Shown here: positions 11,266-24,023 of the stretch, one piece after another | Position numbering within the stretch: the stretch's first letter is position 1 | Layout of the letters: each line of letters starts with the position of its first letter | Position numbers and translations under genes: made by a program | The notes under the pieces: generated by a model | Database searches by the model: none | Told to the model about the DNA's origin: nothing | The model's input: only the letters and a program-made list of their open reading frames with translations | Assembly: GCF_030272615.1 (NCBI RefSeq) | Contig: NC_081405.1 | Location: 572,511,252 to 572,575,251, forward strand | Origin: Cryptomeria japonica | Lineage: Eukaryota; Streptophyta; Pinopsida; Cupressales; Cupressaceae | DNA length: 64,000 nt | Reading direction: 5' to 3'

Positions 11266-14150
11266 TGTAGCATCATAAATTGTAACCTTGCATAAATTAC
11301 ACCACCTTTTGTGCTCCTACTTTAGTGTGTCCCATCTTAGCTCTCCCCCAAGTCCATTTTTGACCTTTTCACCTCAAACATGATGTCATCTATCTCTGCA
11401 GAGAATTGAACTATGCCTCAAGCTATGCACTCATCTTTCCCACTTGTCCTCCCTATTTTTTGGTGGATTGGGGTACCCTAGTTCAAAATTGAGGCGCCTA
11501 GGGCATCTTGATCCTCCTTAAACATGGTCTATTTTGAGTATGTCGATGCACTATCCCTCACTATCGATTTCAGTTCTCAATGTCTCAATTTGACTGTTGG
11601 AGGTTAGCTTAATTACTAAATTACCTTGCGAAACCTTTATAAGAAAATTCTTCCTATTCATTTTGACATCCACAATCCACCTATACACATGATTAATGAG
11701 TCATCAAGCATCCACATCAAGCATCTTCAAGCACTCAAGACATCATTTCATTCACTCTATTCTTCAAACATTTCAATATCATGGAGAAAAAGTCTAATCG
11801 ATCTTCATGCAAGCATGTGTGTTTCATTAGGCCATTCATGTTCATGGCATATGAACTCCTGGTATCGCATCAATGCTTTTGATTACATTCAAAGAGAATT
11901 ACATCATCATCCATTACCAATTGCAGTAAATCTGAGGTATATCATTTAACATTTACTTCAATATTTTCATTTCCAATTTCAATTCAATTCAACGGTTAAT
12001 TTCAAACATGTGGTTTGACCTAGGCAAACCCCCATTAACAACACCATTTCCTTTCTTTATATGTTCAAGCAACATATTCAAGAGCTACAAAGGAAGGTTT
12101 TGGCAAAAAAATTGACAACAATCAAATCCAACTTTTGCAGGAGAAAAAAGCAAAGGACTAGGTCACCCAAAACCACATAGTCCCATGAATTATATTTATG
12201 GGAACAAATTTTGAGTGACATAATAATTATGAAATATTTGTTTGTTTGTGTCTAATAGTTGTACGACTAGGATGCTCGGAGTCATACAGTCCCGTACTTT
12301 TAGGTCGAATTTGCTAACACGGGTGTTGTTGGAAACTTGAGTTATGGTGAGTTGAGTTCTCATTTATGTCAACCTATTTGGTGTTGTCATTGATGTCATT
12401 GTGTGTTTTAGATGGTCTAAAAGTGAGTTCTCTTATGTTGTGTGATTTGGTAGTGGTGTGAAGTAAGTTTGAGGTGTTTTAGAAAGGTTGGTGTAGTAGA
12501 AGTTTCAATATGCAAGAAAGAGTATTTAATGTCTTAGTCGATGAATGTTTTGTATTTCTTTGGTTTGAGAATATTGTGGATTGTGGTTTTAGATATAATT
12601 TTTAAGATCTGTGTATGTTGCACTATCAAGTTTATGGGATTCATGTTGCTTAGATAGTAAAGTTGGTTGTTATTGTTTCTAATTGTGAGGTGTATGTTAG
12701 AATTAGTTTAGAGAATGCTTGGTTGTTCTCTAATATGTGGATTCAAGTTTCGTGGCTTGGAGGACATGATCATGTGGTTTGTGTAATGTTCTAGTTCATT
12801 TTTTGGATGTTGGTTTGATTAGCAAGTGGAGTTGTGTTGTTCTAAGTTTTGTGTTGTCAGTTGGTTTGGTTTCCATTTGATTGAGGTGGTGTATCTTATT
12901 TGAACCATGGCTTAATTTTGGTCTGAATATGCATTGGAGGTTGATTTTGGATGTTGTTATGCATTGAGGTAGTGTGTAGATCAGCATTGAGTATTATGCA
13001 TTGGAGGATGTTTTTTGGGTTGACTGGTTGGTGTGCTTTATTGTTTATCTACATGTTTTCTTTGATGTTGACCTTGAAGGATGTGTTAGGATGTCTGGTT
13101 CATTGGAATCAACTTTAGAGGGTGTGTTATGATTTGTTTGGGTCACCTTTATCTCCTGAAGTATACTGCAATGGATGTTATAGCTCTAGGTGGCCAAATT
13201 TATGTAATATTGTTTATTTTGTCTATGGTCGACATAGTTGACGTTTCACTAAATAATTGTGTATATATAAGTGTGCAAATGTATGGGTTGTGAATGAAAC
13301 TATGTGAATTGGTGTGAAGTAGATGTGAATGATATGAAAGCATATTTTGTGTGAAAATCAGTTTGTGAAGAGCTTTGATCATGATATCTTTAGTGTAACA
13401 ATGTTTTGAGATAGTGGTTGATGTTAGGTGTGTTTGTCATGATATTGGTCACTTGACACAATGGCTCAACGACAATTTCATAATAAATAAATCTTGTTCA
13501 TTTCAATTCATCTATTTCATGTATATGTCAGAAGAAGGTGTGTTCCTTTTGGCAGCGTGTACAGACCTTTGTATCTTCTTGTAAGGTTGTGTGCCTTAGT
13601 TTTGCAAGTCCTAGAAGATGCAATGAGCTCCTTGGCCTTGAGGCTAAACATTGTAATAAATTATTCATAATTCTCACTGTGGTTTTTCCTTGTTTATGGT
13701 TTTCCATGTAAATCTAGTGTTCATGTGTTTCTTGTGCTTTGTGCTTTGTCCTTTAATGTTTTATAGTTGTGGTTTGAAGTTTAAAAAATCAGAAGTAAAG
13801 TATCGTAAGGTCCAGACCAATTCACCCCCCCCCCTTTCAGTTCTATGGTGTGTTCAACAGGTGCCTATATTCTTTCTACTCCTATTAGCTTTGTGTTTGC
13901 ATATTGTGCCTATAATTTGTTGTTTACATTATTTTATGTCAAGTTCTCATCATTTACCCTAGATCCAGCCTTCAAATTACATTATTTCAATTGCATCTTT
14001 AATTCAATCAAAAGAGAACAAAACTTAATCTACATTTAGTCTTTTTCCTAATATAATTGAGGTTGAATCCATTGACTTCTTCTCATTTTAATATTTTGTA
14101 TGGAATGAGTGAATTCTTACTTCAATTTTTGGATCACTATTTTCATACAT
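11266..14150 (+). mobile_element. Probable 3' LTR of a gypsy element, interrupted by a solo LTR
   Basis: A purine-rich stretch AAATAGGGGCTAGA (11252-11265) looks like a polypurine tract and is followed by TGTAGCATCATAAATTG at 11266, a plausible LTR start. The region is non-coding. A copia-type solo LTR sits inside it at 12327-13859. The bases near 14060-14160 resemble 7930-8030 (GAATCCATTGACTTC... and TTTTGTATGGAAT), so both may belong to copies of one element family. The right end is not well fixed and there is no clear terminal duplication. Confidence 0.4.
12327..13859 (+). mobile_element. Solo LTR, Ty1/copia-type
   Basis: The segment starts TGTTGGAAACTTG and ends TGTGTTCAACA, a TGTTGG...CAACA pair usual for plant copia LTRs. 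It is flanked by GGTGT (12322-12326) and GGTGC (13860-13864), a target-site duplication with one mismatch. Near the 3' end is ACCAATTCACCCCCCCCCC, a C-rich block often seen before the end of such LTRs. No coding sequence is inside, so unequal recombination probably removed the internal region. About 1.53 kb. Confidence 0.7.
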
Positions 14151-14159
14151 CACACTTTC

Positions 14160-17100
14160 AAAGTTTTTAAGAAAGTGAATATGCAATATAGGAAAGAACA
14201 ACATGCTTGAAACATTTTGGAAATATGATCTAAGTGCATAGGTTATATTTTTGATAAATGATTGTAAATTTGAATTCATTAAATGCATACAACTCAAACA
14301 TGAAAATGAAAATCAAAAAATATGGAAGTGTACGACATGTCAGGTTTACCAAAATGTAATGTGGTGGAAAATGGGTTTCATTAGTCTAAACATGAAAAGG
14401 AGGGATCAAACCCAATCCCATCAACCTATTGATGATGTGATTCTCTTAGGATAATTCATCCAAGTGTTGACTCCATAACATGATAAATCGTCACAAAATC
14501 CATCATAAAAAAACATAATTGAAGATGCCTTAATGTAACTTGATGTTCCTTATAATTAAATCTACTCTTGAATTGGAATGATAGCTCTTGAATTGTAAAG
14601 ATGAGATGATAAAATGAATTAATAATGATGCCTTATATAGGGTTCTCAAGGTAATTTACATTTTAGGCCAACTTACAATGGTCATATCCCAACTTTGAGA
14701 CCAGATCTAGAAGTGTTAAGGTCGACGCATTAGTCTCCCAATTTTTTAGCCAAACAGCATTGAACTATGGCAACAATTATCTTAGTCTCGACAAAATAGG
14801 CCAGATATTAAGCGCAGTAAGATATTCAGACCCGAATAATACTATATATTTAAATTATATTAGGATTGACAACACTTAAGTGACAAAAAAAGTGTTTTGA
14901 AATTTAAAATAGGATAGAACCCAAATAAGCTTGAAATGCTTACGAGAAAGGGTGCACTTAAAGTATGGGCCTAAATAGGAGTGTGTTGAAGTATTAAAGT
15001 AAGGCAAGACTAATATTCTTAAATTGAGGATTAATTCAAGGCAAGAAATGGTCCTAAAAGAATGAAAAAACTTAAAATAGTGCTACAGGGAGTGTGAAAG
15101 TAGACTCATAATTAAAGGAGTACAGTTTGTGACACTATAGCACCCATGAATAAATTGTGCCTTGCTCAAGAAATTGGATTATCAATTCCCAACACCACCT
15201 AAGCATATGAACATTATTGTCTCCTAAGAAGCAAGCATAAATCAAGCCAATCAAAACCTTCCACAAGTACAAAATGGCAAGTATAGGAATGAATGTAGGT
15301 TAAATGCCAAACCTGTCACCAAGGGAAGTAACTCCATTTATGTGAACCCAAGTTGGTCTCTTTCTCTCACACTCTCTAATGTAATGAAATGTGTTTCCCT
15401 CTTATAGGAACACATAGTATACATTTGACATCATAGAGAGTGATGATCCACTCTTTGGTAGAAAAAACAAATCAAAAGGTGTTCCAATTTACATGTCATA
15501 TTATTAATGTTATAGCAATGTGTAAGGAAGGATGAACTATCAATCTGTGTATTACTCTAGCTAGACTAACACACTAGAGGGTGGCATAATCCACAACAAA
15601 CAATGCCTCCAATGTGTCCATATGTCATGATTGCTCTAGGTGAATGCAAGGAAAAAAGACTAAGACTTAAAATTAGGAAATCATAGAAGTCACAAAATGT
15701 TGAAAAAACATAAAATAAATAGAATCTTAAAAATAAAAATAGAAAACTAAGAAAATATTGATAAATTCATGAATATAGGAAAAAGTGACATCTAAACGTT
15801 CAATTTATTCTTTGATTCTACCAAAAGGAGCAATTAGGAGGGTTCTCGGGTGACTCATGTAGTAACCCAACATTCCAAGTTTAAGTGGCAAGGTCGCTCG
15901 AATAACTTACCTTGGTAGAAGGGTTGGCCTTAGCCATGCCCTAATAGGCCCAAGTGGGCCTAAAAATAATAAACCAAAATGTAAATTGATAAAATAAAAG
16001 TAAGAGATCAACGTAAAAGTAAAAGTTAGTCAGTTTAAATGAACAAATTATAAACTTTATAGGCAATTTCAACTCAAATAAAGAAAATTTAAAACTAACG
16101 TTTTAAAAGGAGTTTTTCTCATTTCACACCTAAAGATCTACAAAAGGCTAAGAAGCGGTCATAGTTTTGATCTCCTTATTGTAAGTTTGTCATTGACTAC
16201 TTGTTTTCACGATTTTTCCCATCATTTACTCATTTCCCCTCCTTTTGTACTCATCTTGCTTCTCTATTCTTCCATATTGCTTGTATAAATGATCTTTGTT
16301 TACCTTCAATTTTGCTTTTGTAGAGTAGGTTTTTGTTTTTCTAACTCATTTTCTCTTTCATCAATTTTGCAAATCATTAAGGCAAAGTAATGCAATATAG
16401 ACCTAGCAATGGTACATCCTCTTTTCTTTGTTTCTTACTTTCAAATAATCATTTTCAAAAGTGCACTTGAGTCAACTTGTCGAATTTGGTTTTGCAAGTT
16501 ATGAGTGAGAAACAAGAGCAAACAAGGTAATATTTCTCAAATCACACACCCAAAGTAAACTTTGTAATCAATTTTCACTTTCATTTTCAAAACTACCATA
16601 CAACATGTGATTAATCACTTAATTTTGCAAGTTCGAATGTGGGACACCAACAAAAGTAAGTGTAGGTAAGTGTGGGTCCTAGGATGCCATTCTTTGAGAA
16701 TGGTACCTACTATATAAACCAGCATACCAAAGGGGGAAATATGTAAGTGGTTATTGCACAAGCTAACATGGAAAATCAATGATGATTTGGTAATCCAAAT
16801 CACAACCCACATGGCATGAATTACACAATCTCTCAAGATTTTCCATCTTGGTGGTAGTTCTTCCATCTCTCTTGACCCCTTACCCACCTTGTTCAACCTC
16901 TTAACTAAGTTCCAAGTGCTTGTGCAACACCAAAAACGTATTGTGACCTTCAATTAAAAGGTCTTGACGAAGACTATACAATTGCGCAAGTCACATGTCT
17001 GAAGCTATCAATTTGCACAAATGACCAACCTTGCTAAAGGGGCAATCTTGACCCCAAAAGAGCCAACGCTATTGTGTTTGGTAGACACATAATTACTTCA

Positions 17101-18070
17101 CTCTCGATCTTTTTTCCACCATTTTTTTTTTTGTAATTAAGAGTTTATTTTAGACCTAATTAATTATCCTCTCCCCTTGACTCTCAATCAACTTTGTAGT
17201 CACCTATCCTTCAACTCTACAATCTACTCCCAATCACTTCCCCATGATTGAGAGGCTTCAAGCCTAAAAATACTCCCCTTGCATTTGGCATTTGGAAGGT
17301 TAAGTAATTTACTACAATTTTTCCAACTTCTTGTTCGGAGCTTGCATTCCCTATTTCCTTGATCTCAACACAAGCATAGTGAATCACCTTTAGAGAACTA
17401 GGTAATTTTTGCATTGCAACCTCCACCTACAATGTTCATAATGCTCTTACAAGAATTTGTGAGTCTTTTCCCTTTTGCATAAAAGCTTAAATGCTTCCTG
17501 TACTTTCCAAGTAATCTCCAATTCCCAGACCCAACGCTTCCCTATCCCAAAAATGTAGTTCTTTAAAATAAAGAAGCATGGGAAAAGGGATATGTATATA
17601 ATTACTCTATCATCTTTACCAAGAGGCCCCAATCACTACAAAGGAGAATACAAGAGAAGCTAGAATCTCTAAGGTCACAAGCTAGCACAAGCAATGCAAA
17701 AGCTTCTTTGAAGTTCTACAAGTTCTTTAATTGATTTTTAAAAGCTTCCAAACAGTGATTAGAAAACCTAATTTTAATTGAAAAAGACTAACATTTTGGT
17801 GTCTCTCCTTGGTTAGAATTAAATTTTGTTTGTCTTCATATAATTTAAAAAGTCATTTGCTTCTATAAAATAGTTAAATTTTTGCTTGCATCATTCAAAA
17901 ATTCTCAATTTCGATAAAAAGTGCCAAATTCAAAACACAAAATCAAACATAAAGATTGCATTAGCAAAATTCATATAGTTGCATCCATTTACAAAGAATT
18001 TTTTTGGGTGCAAATAATTTAACTAGATGACAATTAGGAATTTGAAAATAAAAAACAAATAAAAAAAGTT
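14160..18070. other. AT-rich stretch with no gene seen
   Basis: About 3.9 kb of AT-rich DNA. Open frames are short (112 codons at most) and show no recognisable motif or consistent coding bias. No LTR pair, tRNA or tandem repeat was evident. Probably old, unrecognisable repeat DNA. Confidence 0.5.
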
Positions 18071-18075
18071 ATTTC

Positions 18076-18210
18076 TGTTGAGACATGGACCAACTAGGAC
18101 TCGAACCTAGGAGCTTCCATACGTTGCTGGAGTGCTCTACCACTAAGCTACTAGCCCCTCTTGGACCAGTCCATCGTCTGTCCGAGTGTGGCTTATTTCC
18201 AACACCAACA
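18076..18210 (-). mobile_element. Solo LTR of a TRIM carrying a tRNA-like sequence
   Basis: This 135-bp segment runs TGTTGAGAC...CCAACACCAACA on the plus strand and is flanked by a perfect 5-bp duplication ATTTC (18071-18075 and 18211-18215). It matches the LTRs of the complete miniature element at 51352-51671. Read on the minus strand it contains a tRNA-like body. A B-box-type GGTTCGAGTCC lies at 18097-18107, and an A-box-like TAGCTTAGTGGTAGAGC at 18134-18150 with one change from the other copies. Terminal sequence plus target duplication establish insertion as a unit, with the internal part lost by LTR-LTR recombination. Confidence 0.85.
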
Positions 18211-18814
18211 ATTTCTACTTGAATTTAACTTCCCCATTGAAAATCAAAACTAAAAACAAAGAGAAATAAAGCCCTCAAAATTTCCACAAAGCATCCAACA
18301 AGTTCAAAAAACAAAAACAAGTTTGTCTTTCTTTCACAAATTTTATTTCTTTCTCACTCAACGTTTGTGCTTGATGCATCTTATTAGAGTAAAGATAATT
18401 TGAATTAGAGCATTTTTTTAATTTTTTTGTGCTCAATGTTTCTTAGAGTAAGAATAATTTAAATTGAAACATTTCTAAATGAGATCAAAGATAATTTTCT
18501 TATCCAAAAAATTCCCACCAGAAAGAAAATCAATGAAAAAACACACATGACAAAAAAAAAATTAAAAAAAACACATAACAAATATCTTTCATATCAAGTT
18601 CACCTTGTAAAAACCTCACAAACACTAGAGAACAATTAAGCATCTTTAGTAAAATAAGAAAAGAAAACCTCAACCTATTGCAAGAGTTGATTGTGCAATT
18701 GTGACAAATCAACATTCAAAACTACCAACCCTAAATCTCACCCCACTCAACTACGAACAAAAGTAACTTGGCAAGATCTTCCTAGCAAGGGTGCAACATG
18801 TGTTGTCTAAAGTC

Positions 18815-19770
18815 TGTAATGTCCCCATCCTAGTCAAAGACATTGGTTTGAGGAGTTAGCCTATTTTTGGACCCTTGTAGGCTAACATGGTATGGATAAG
18901 GAGGTCAGTAATGTAGTATCTTGAGGAGTGGTCTGTCTATTTGTTCTAGTTCAATGTTGAGTTCAGTTCTGGTCTTCGTTTCATTAGTTTCTGACATTAT
19001 ATGAGGATTTCCTAATTTTTAGGGAAAAATTGCTAAAAATAGACATGCTCCTATTTTCATTGGCATGGCGAACTATGGCCCCAGCTTCTGATAAATTCAG
19101 TTTTTGAGCAGTGATGAGAGAGATGTGAATTTTTAAGTGGTTCCACAGGCAATTAATATTTTAATGAAATATTAATATAAAATCACAAAGTGCATCACTT
19201 AGATTTATTTAAGTGAAAAATTAATATCTCATAAGCTAGGCGTTGCTTTTAGGGTTAAGTTGGGAACCCTAAAAGAAAGTTATAATTTTTAAATCCCTAA
19301 TTGCCAAAAATCATACTTTTGGGGTATTTAGGCAGCCAAGATGGAAATTAAACCTCATTCATTGATATTGAGCATTTGACATTTCTTCTGAGCACTTGGT
19401 TATGGTGGCTAGGGTTTGGACCTATTTTGGAGAGCGTGCATTCTTCAGAATTCACTAGCTTTGAGATTGTGAAAGATCAATCGAATTGTTGTAGCTTGGT
19501 TGGCTTCATTCAGAAGTCAAATTGAATTAAATTGGGGCAGATTTGGTTTCTTACAAGGCAGATTTGTTGTAGGTTTCTTATTTGTTGTTTGTTGTTAATT
19601 CTTCTGTGGTTTGGAGGTTTTTGTTTTCCAAACACATAGCTTGCTCATTTATTGGCGCCATCTTCCACTATTTGGGTGACTTAGTATTAAATAAGAGCAG
19701 ATCTGAATTGTTTCAGCATAAAAATTAGAACTTTCAGGTTGAAGACTTGAACCAGCAAGGGTTCATCATA
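18815..19770 (+). repeat. 5' LTR of the chromovirus
   Basis: Starts TGTAATGTCCCCATCC and ends TTCATCATA, where the 3' LTR reads TTCATCACA; the final CA is mutated to TA. About 956 bp. It should hold the element's promoter and polyadenylation signals, but I cannot point to a convincing TATA box. It has no coding content. It aligns with 25283-25734 and 31213-31343. Confidence 0.88.
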
Positions 19771-19771
19771 G

Positions 19772-19784
19772 TGGTATCAGAGCC
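19772..19784 (+). promoter_or_regulatory. Primer-binding site (tRNA-iMet type)
   Basis: TGGTATCAGAGCC lies one base after the end of the 5' LTR. It is complementary to the 3' end of plant initiator tRNA-Met, the usual primer for plant LTR retrotransposons. It shows that the LTR boundary is correctly placed. Confidence 0.9.
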
Positions 19785-19818
19785 AGGTTCCTACCTTCCT
19801 GGAGGGTTGGAATTTTTT

Positions 19819-21866
19819 ATGCATCAACAACAAACTGGGCCTCACAGGTATTACACACGCAGGAGACCTGATTTACAGGGTGATCCTGATCAAACTAAAG
19901 AAATACCCTTGGAAATTATGGGGGATAGGAATGATGGTGAGCCACGCAGAGAGGTTGTGAACAATGAGGACCAAGATGTCAGAGTTATTATGAGGGGTTT
20001 AGTAACAGGGCCGCGACAGGTGGCAAATGTGTTACAGTAGTTGACTACAGCCATACAACAGATCATTGTGCCAAGGGGGCATAATCAGAACCAGGAGGAA
20101 AATGGTAGTGTTGTTGGTCGCTCAAGGGTAAGAGTGACTCCCACACACACCTATGATAGGCCTACACGCCAAACCTTTGTTAGAAATGAACCTGAAGAAG
20201 AGGACGTGGCTGAGGAGGAAGATGAGGTGGCCTTTACGGTTAACATGACCACACTTCATGATGAATGGGATGCATTACCACCAAGAGTTAAGGAACATCT
20301 TAACTTTGACATGTTTATGAGTCAAAAGAGGGAACACAGCAAGAAGTGTAATTGGAATGATAGGAAACATTGGAACAAAACTAATGATCTCAAATATGCA
20401 ACCAACAAGCTCATTCTTTCTACTTTTGATGGCAGTGGTAGAGTTACAGCCAGAGCTTGGATTAGCAAGTTGGATACCTTCTTGAACGTCCTATGTCAGA
20501 AGAAGATGCTATTAAGTTTGCAATTTTGCATTTGGATGGGGTAGCCCATGATTGGTGGCACCATGGGATGGTGACTTTGCATCATGACCTTATTACTACA
20601 TACCCAGAATTCATTGACAGATTGGTTGAGTGTTTTGATAAAAGAGATCCAGAGTTGTATTTTAGGGATTTAGCTCAGCTGAAACAAATGGGTAGCTTGG
20701 AATCTTATATTAGTGAATTTCAGAAGCTTTCGGTTATGGTAACTAACATCTCAGAGAGAAGGTTGGTCATTCTTTTTGTTGGTCTTTATGAGCCTATGAA
20801 AGGTTGGATTAAGGCTTTTGAACCCCCTACCTTGCAAGAAGCCATGAGGAAGGCACGTAGCATGAAACTTACCACTCGTAGTAAGTTCACTCCAAACAAC
20901 TCAAAACCATTCTCATCATTTAATGACAGCAAGTTTGATCAAAAGAATTTAGAAAATGTGGACCAAGGGAAGAAGTTTACAGTGCCTTTGGATAAGGAAA
21001 CACTTAATGATTTTCATAGAAAGAAGCTGTGTTTTCATTGTAAGGGCCCTTATGATCAAAACCATGATTGTCCCCTCAAACCTAAGGGTCAAACTAGAAA
21101 TATGGAGTGGTTTTATGAGGGAGAAAACATGACTGATAACACAGACCAGCAAGCTGATCAAAATGATTCTGAGACTGAAAATTCAGAAAAGGAAGTTGAA
21201 AATGAAGGAGAATTCGATCTACGTGAAGCTCATATGTCTAGCACGCAAGGAGAAGGTTCTTTTAGGTTGCGTGGACTCTTGGCTGGTCAAAGAGTCATTT
21301 CTCTAATTGATATAGGTGCAACTCATAATTGCATAGATGCACGGTTGGTGGAGAAGCGTGGGATTCAAACTCAAGAGTTTGAAGGCATAAGAGTGAAAGT
21401 TGTTGATGGTAATGTGTTGACTTGTGATAGAATGATTTCAGACTTACCCATGAAACTCAATAATTATGAATTCAAAGCTGACTTTTATGTGGTTAACATG
21501 GGAAACATGGACGTGGTCCTTGGCATGATGTGGCTTCATGCCATAGGTGAATTTACACTCAGCCTCAGAGATATGGAGATCAAATTCAGGGTTGATGGGA
21601 CTAATCATGTTCTTAAAGCTATCAAGGCCAGCAACTTGAAATTGATCACTCTTAAAAGAATGGAGAGACTTATCAAGCATGACATGGTGGATTGGGCAGC
21701 AGAGTGTAAACTAATGCCTACTTATGAGGAGCAGCATAAAACACCTTACCATTCAGATATTCAGGAGCTTAGAGTTAAGCATACAAAGGTGTTTAGTGAC
21801 ATACCTCCTGGTAGGCCTACTGATAGAGGCATAGAACACATTATTGAGCTTGAAGAGGGCACCTAA
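19819..21866 (+). pseudogene. Chromovirus Gag and protease, frameshifted
   Basis: Gag begins soon after the primer-binding site, likely at the Met near 19819 ('MHQQQTG'). A stop at 20038-20040 and a frameshift where the frames overlap near 20493-20544 break it. The capsid-like part is followed by a zinc knuckle 'CFHCKGPYDQNHDC' (C-X2-C-X7-H-X-C, the chromovirus form) at about 21030. Protease follows, with 'LIDIGATHNCID' near 21305; the catalytic triad is expected to read D-(T/S)-G but here reads D-I-G. These breaks and the altered active site mean no functional product. Confidence 0.85.
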
Positions 21867-23223
21867 CCCATTATGATTACACCTTACCGGTACCCCAAGC
21901 GGTTGAAAGATAAATTGAGAAAACCATCAAAGAACTTTAGCAATGGGACACATAAGGCTGAGTAAATCTCCTTTCGCTTCATCAGTTGTTTTGGTGAAGA
22001 AGAAAGATGGTGCACTCAGAATGTGCATTGATTACCATATGTTGAATAGAAGGACTATAAAGAACAAGTATCCCACTCCTCGCATCAATGAGTTGTTAGA
22101 TGAGCTTCACGGAGCTTGTTACTTCTCCAACATTGACTTGAGAACAGGTTATCATCAGATCAGTGTCAAGGAGCAGGATATTGAGAAGACTGCATTTAGA
22201 TGTCATTGTGGACAGTATGAGTTTTTGGTTATGCCTTTTGGGTTGACCAACGCACCAGCTACCTTTAAGTCCACTATGAACAGGGTCTTCCAGTCTCAAT
22301 TGAGGAGATTTGTTCTGGTTTTCTTTGATGACTTTTTTGGTTTACAGTAGAACTTGGGAGGAGCACTTGGTTCACTTAGATATTGTTTTAGGCATACTTG
22401 ACAAGGGGTCATTTTACGCCAAAGAGTCCAAGTGTGCATTGGGAATGGCAAAACTTTTGTATTTGGGTTACATAATTAGCACAGAGGGAGTTTGCATGGA
22501 TCCTGATAAGGTTCGTGCCATTGTTGATTGGCCTACGCCTGAGACCCTAACTCAACTCAGGGGATTTGTTGGTTTATGTGCCTTCTACCATCGGTTTGTT
22601 AGTGGTTTTTCACGACATGTCGCACCACTCACTGATTTGACCAAGATTGGTGCATTTGTTTGGACACCTCTCGCACAGAAGTGTTTTGAGAAGTTCAAGC
22701 AATTGATGACTACATGTCCAGTTCTTGCTTTAGCTGATTTCACCAAACCTTTTTAGCTTCATTATGACACATGTGGAAAGGGTATTGGTGCAGCAATTAT
22801 GCAGGATCGTCATCCTATAGCTTATGAGAGTTGGAAGCTTCAAGGTTCAAAGAGGAGCTATAGTATTTATGATAAGGAAATGTTGGCCATCATGCATGCA
22901 ATGGCCAAGTTCGTGCAATATTTAGTTGGCAACAAGTTTTGTGTCAAAACTTTTCATAATAGTTTGAAGCATTTTCTTGGACAGCGGGATCTAAATGAAC
23001 GTCAACAGAAGTGGGTCAACAAGTTACGGTCTTATGATTTTGACATCTCCTATGTCAAAGGGACTCAGAACATTGTTGTTGATGCTTTATCTCACCGCCC
23101 CCAATTGCGCTCCATGGCAGTTGTGTCCGAAGATTGGAAGCACTTGATTATAGCAGAGTATGCCAAGAATCTATGGGCCTCTAGTATTATTGATGGTGTT
23201 ATGATTAGGATTCCCAAAGATAC
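21867..23223 (+). pseudogene. Chromovirus reverse transcriptase and RNase H, broken
   Basis: RT motifs in order: '[20 protein letters not shown]' with 'YHMLN' after it, '[14 protein letters not shown]', '[15 protein letters not shown]', and the catalytic 'VFFDDF' near 22320. A frameshift follows at about 22340, and RT continues with the thumb 'VRAIVDWPTPETLTQLRGF'. A stop near 22756 precedes RNase H, where the first aspartate region reads 'LHYDTCGKGIGAAI'; later come 'YDKEMLAI' and the domain end 'NIVVDALSHRP'. The catalytic residues largely remain, but at least three breaks make it a pseudogene. The frame is cut at 23223 by a solo LTR. Confidence 0.9.
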
Positions 23224-23986
23224 TGAGAGGGGGGTGAATCAGTATCTAATCGGTTAATAAATTTACTTGACTTAAAACATGAAAATCATATTAAAACTGT
23301 GTACTGGTAAACAAGAAATAATGTCGTAAACAAGAAGATAAACAACCACATGAGAATCACACCATAACATGGTATTTTAATGAGGAAACCCGGTGTGGGA
23401 AAAACCTCGGTGGGATTTGTGACCCACAATATTCGCTTACTGGCCAATAAGGGAATATTACTCTTACAATAGGGGCCTGCACATGCAGGAAGGCCAAGTG
23501 CCTAGAGCTCACTGCTCAATTACAAAAGAAGTCACACTGACTTACAAAAATGGATTATATTAATCCAATGTCTTATACTGCTTCAAATTAGCATCTGTTA
23601 TGCCAGATCTAGTATCAGTTTAAGCTCTGCTACATACATAAACCCTTAGCCTATAATTCGCATATTAGGTTTGCTTATCTTGCATCCTATCACACATATT
23701 TCCTATTACAAAATGATCTCATACATATATGAGTCATAGTACAACTCGCCATGTCAACTTACAATGATTTTACAATTAATTACAAAATATATTACAAACA
23801 AAATTCTTGTCGGTCAGGGTGTCGGTATCCTTCCTTTCACTGTCGATGTTCTGTGTGTCAGTGTGGAGTTTGTCGTTGTCGGTGTCGGTATCTAGTCTTG
23901 CCGGTATCATATGATTGCAAGGTTGTTATCAATGACAAAACCTTCAATCACCTACAATTTCTCATTGGAGTGTGCATTTGCCAACA
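23224..23986 (-). mobile_element. Solo LTR, copia-type, inserted in chromovirus pol
   Basis: The chromovirus coding sequence stops matching at 23223 and resumes after 23986. The inserted DNA runs TGAGAGGGGGGTGAATC...TTTGCCAACA on the plus strand, so on the minus strand it begins TGTTGGCAAATG and ends with a C-rich block GATTCACCCCCCTCTCA, the usual form of plant copia LTR ends. Flanks are GATAC (23219-23223) and GATGG (23987-23991), at best a partly decayed duplication. About 763 bp with no coding content. It must be younger than the chromovirus. Confidence 0.75.
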
Positions 23987-24023
23987 GATGGAACAGTACA
24001 GGACAGTAGGTACTCTCTTGTGA

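Noticed and set aside
18090-18165. Functional tRNA gene on the minus strand
   Set aside because: Good T- and D-arms, but the anticodon arm is irregular. The segment is bounded by LTR ends and a target duplication, and occurs three times in the same context. It is part of a TRIM LTR.
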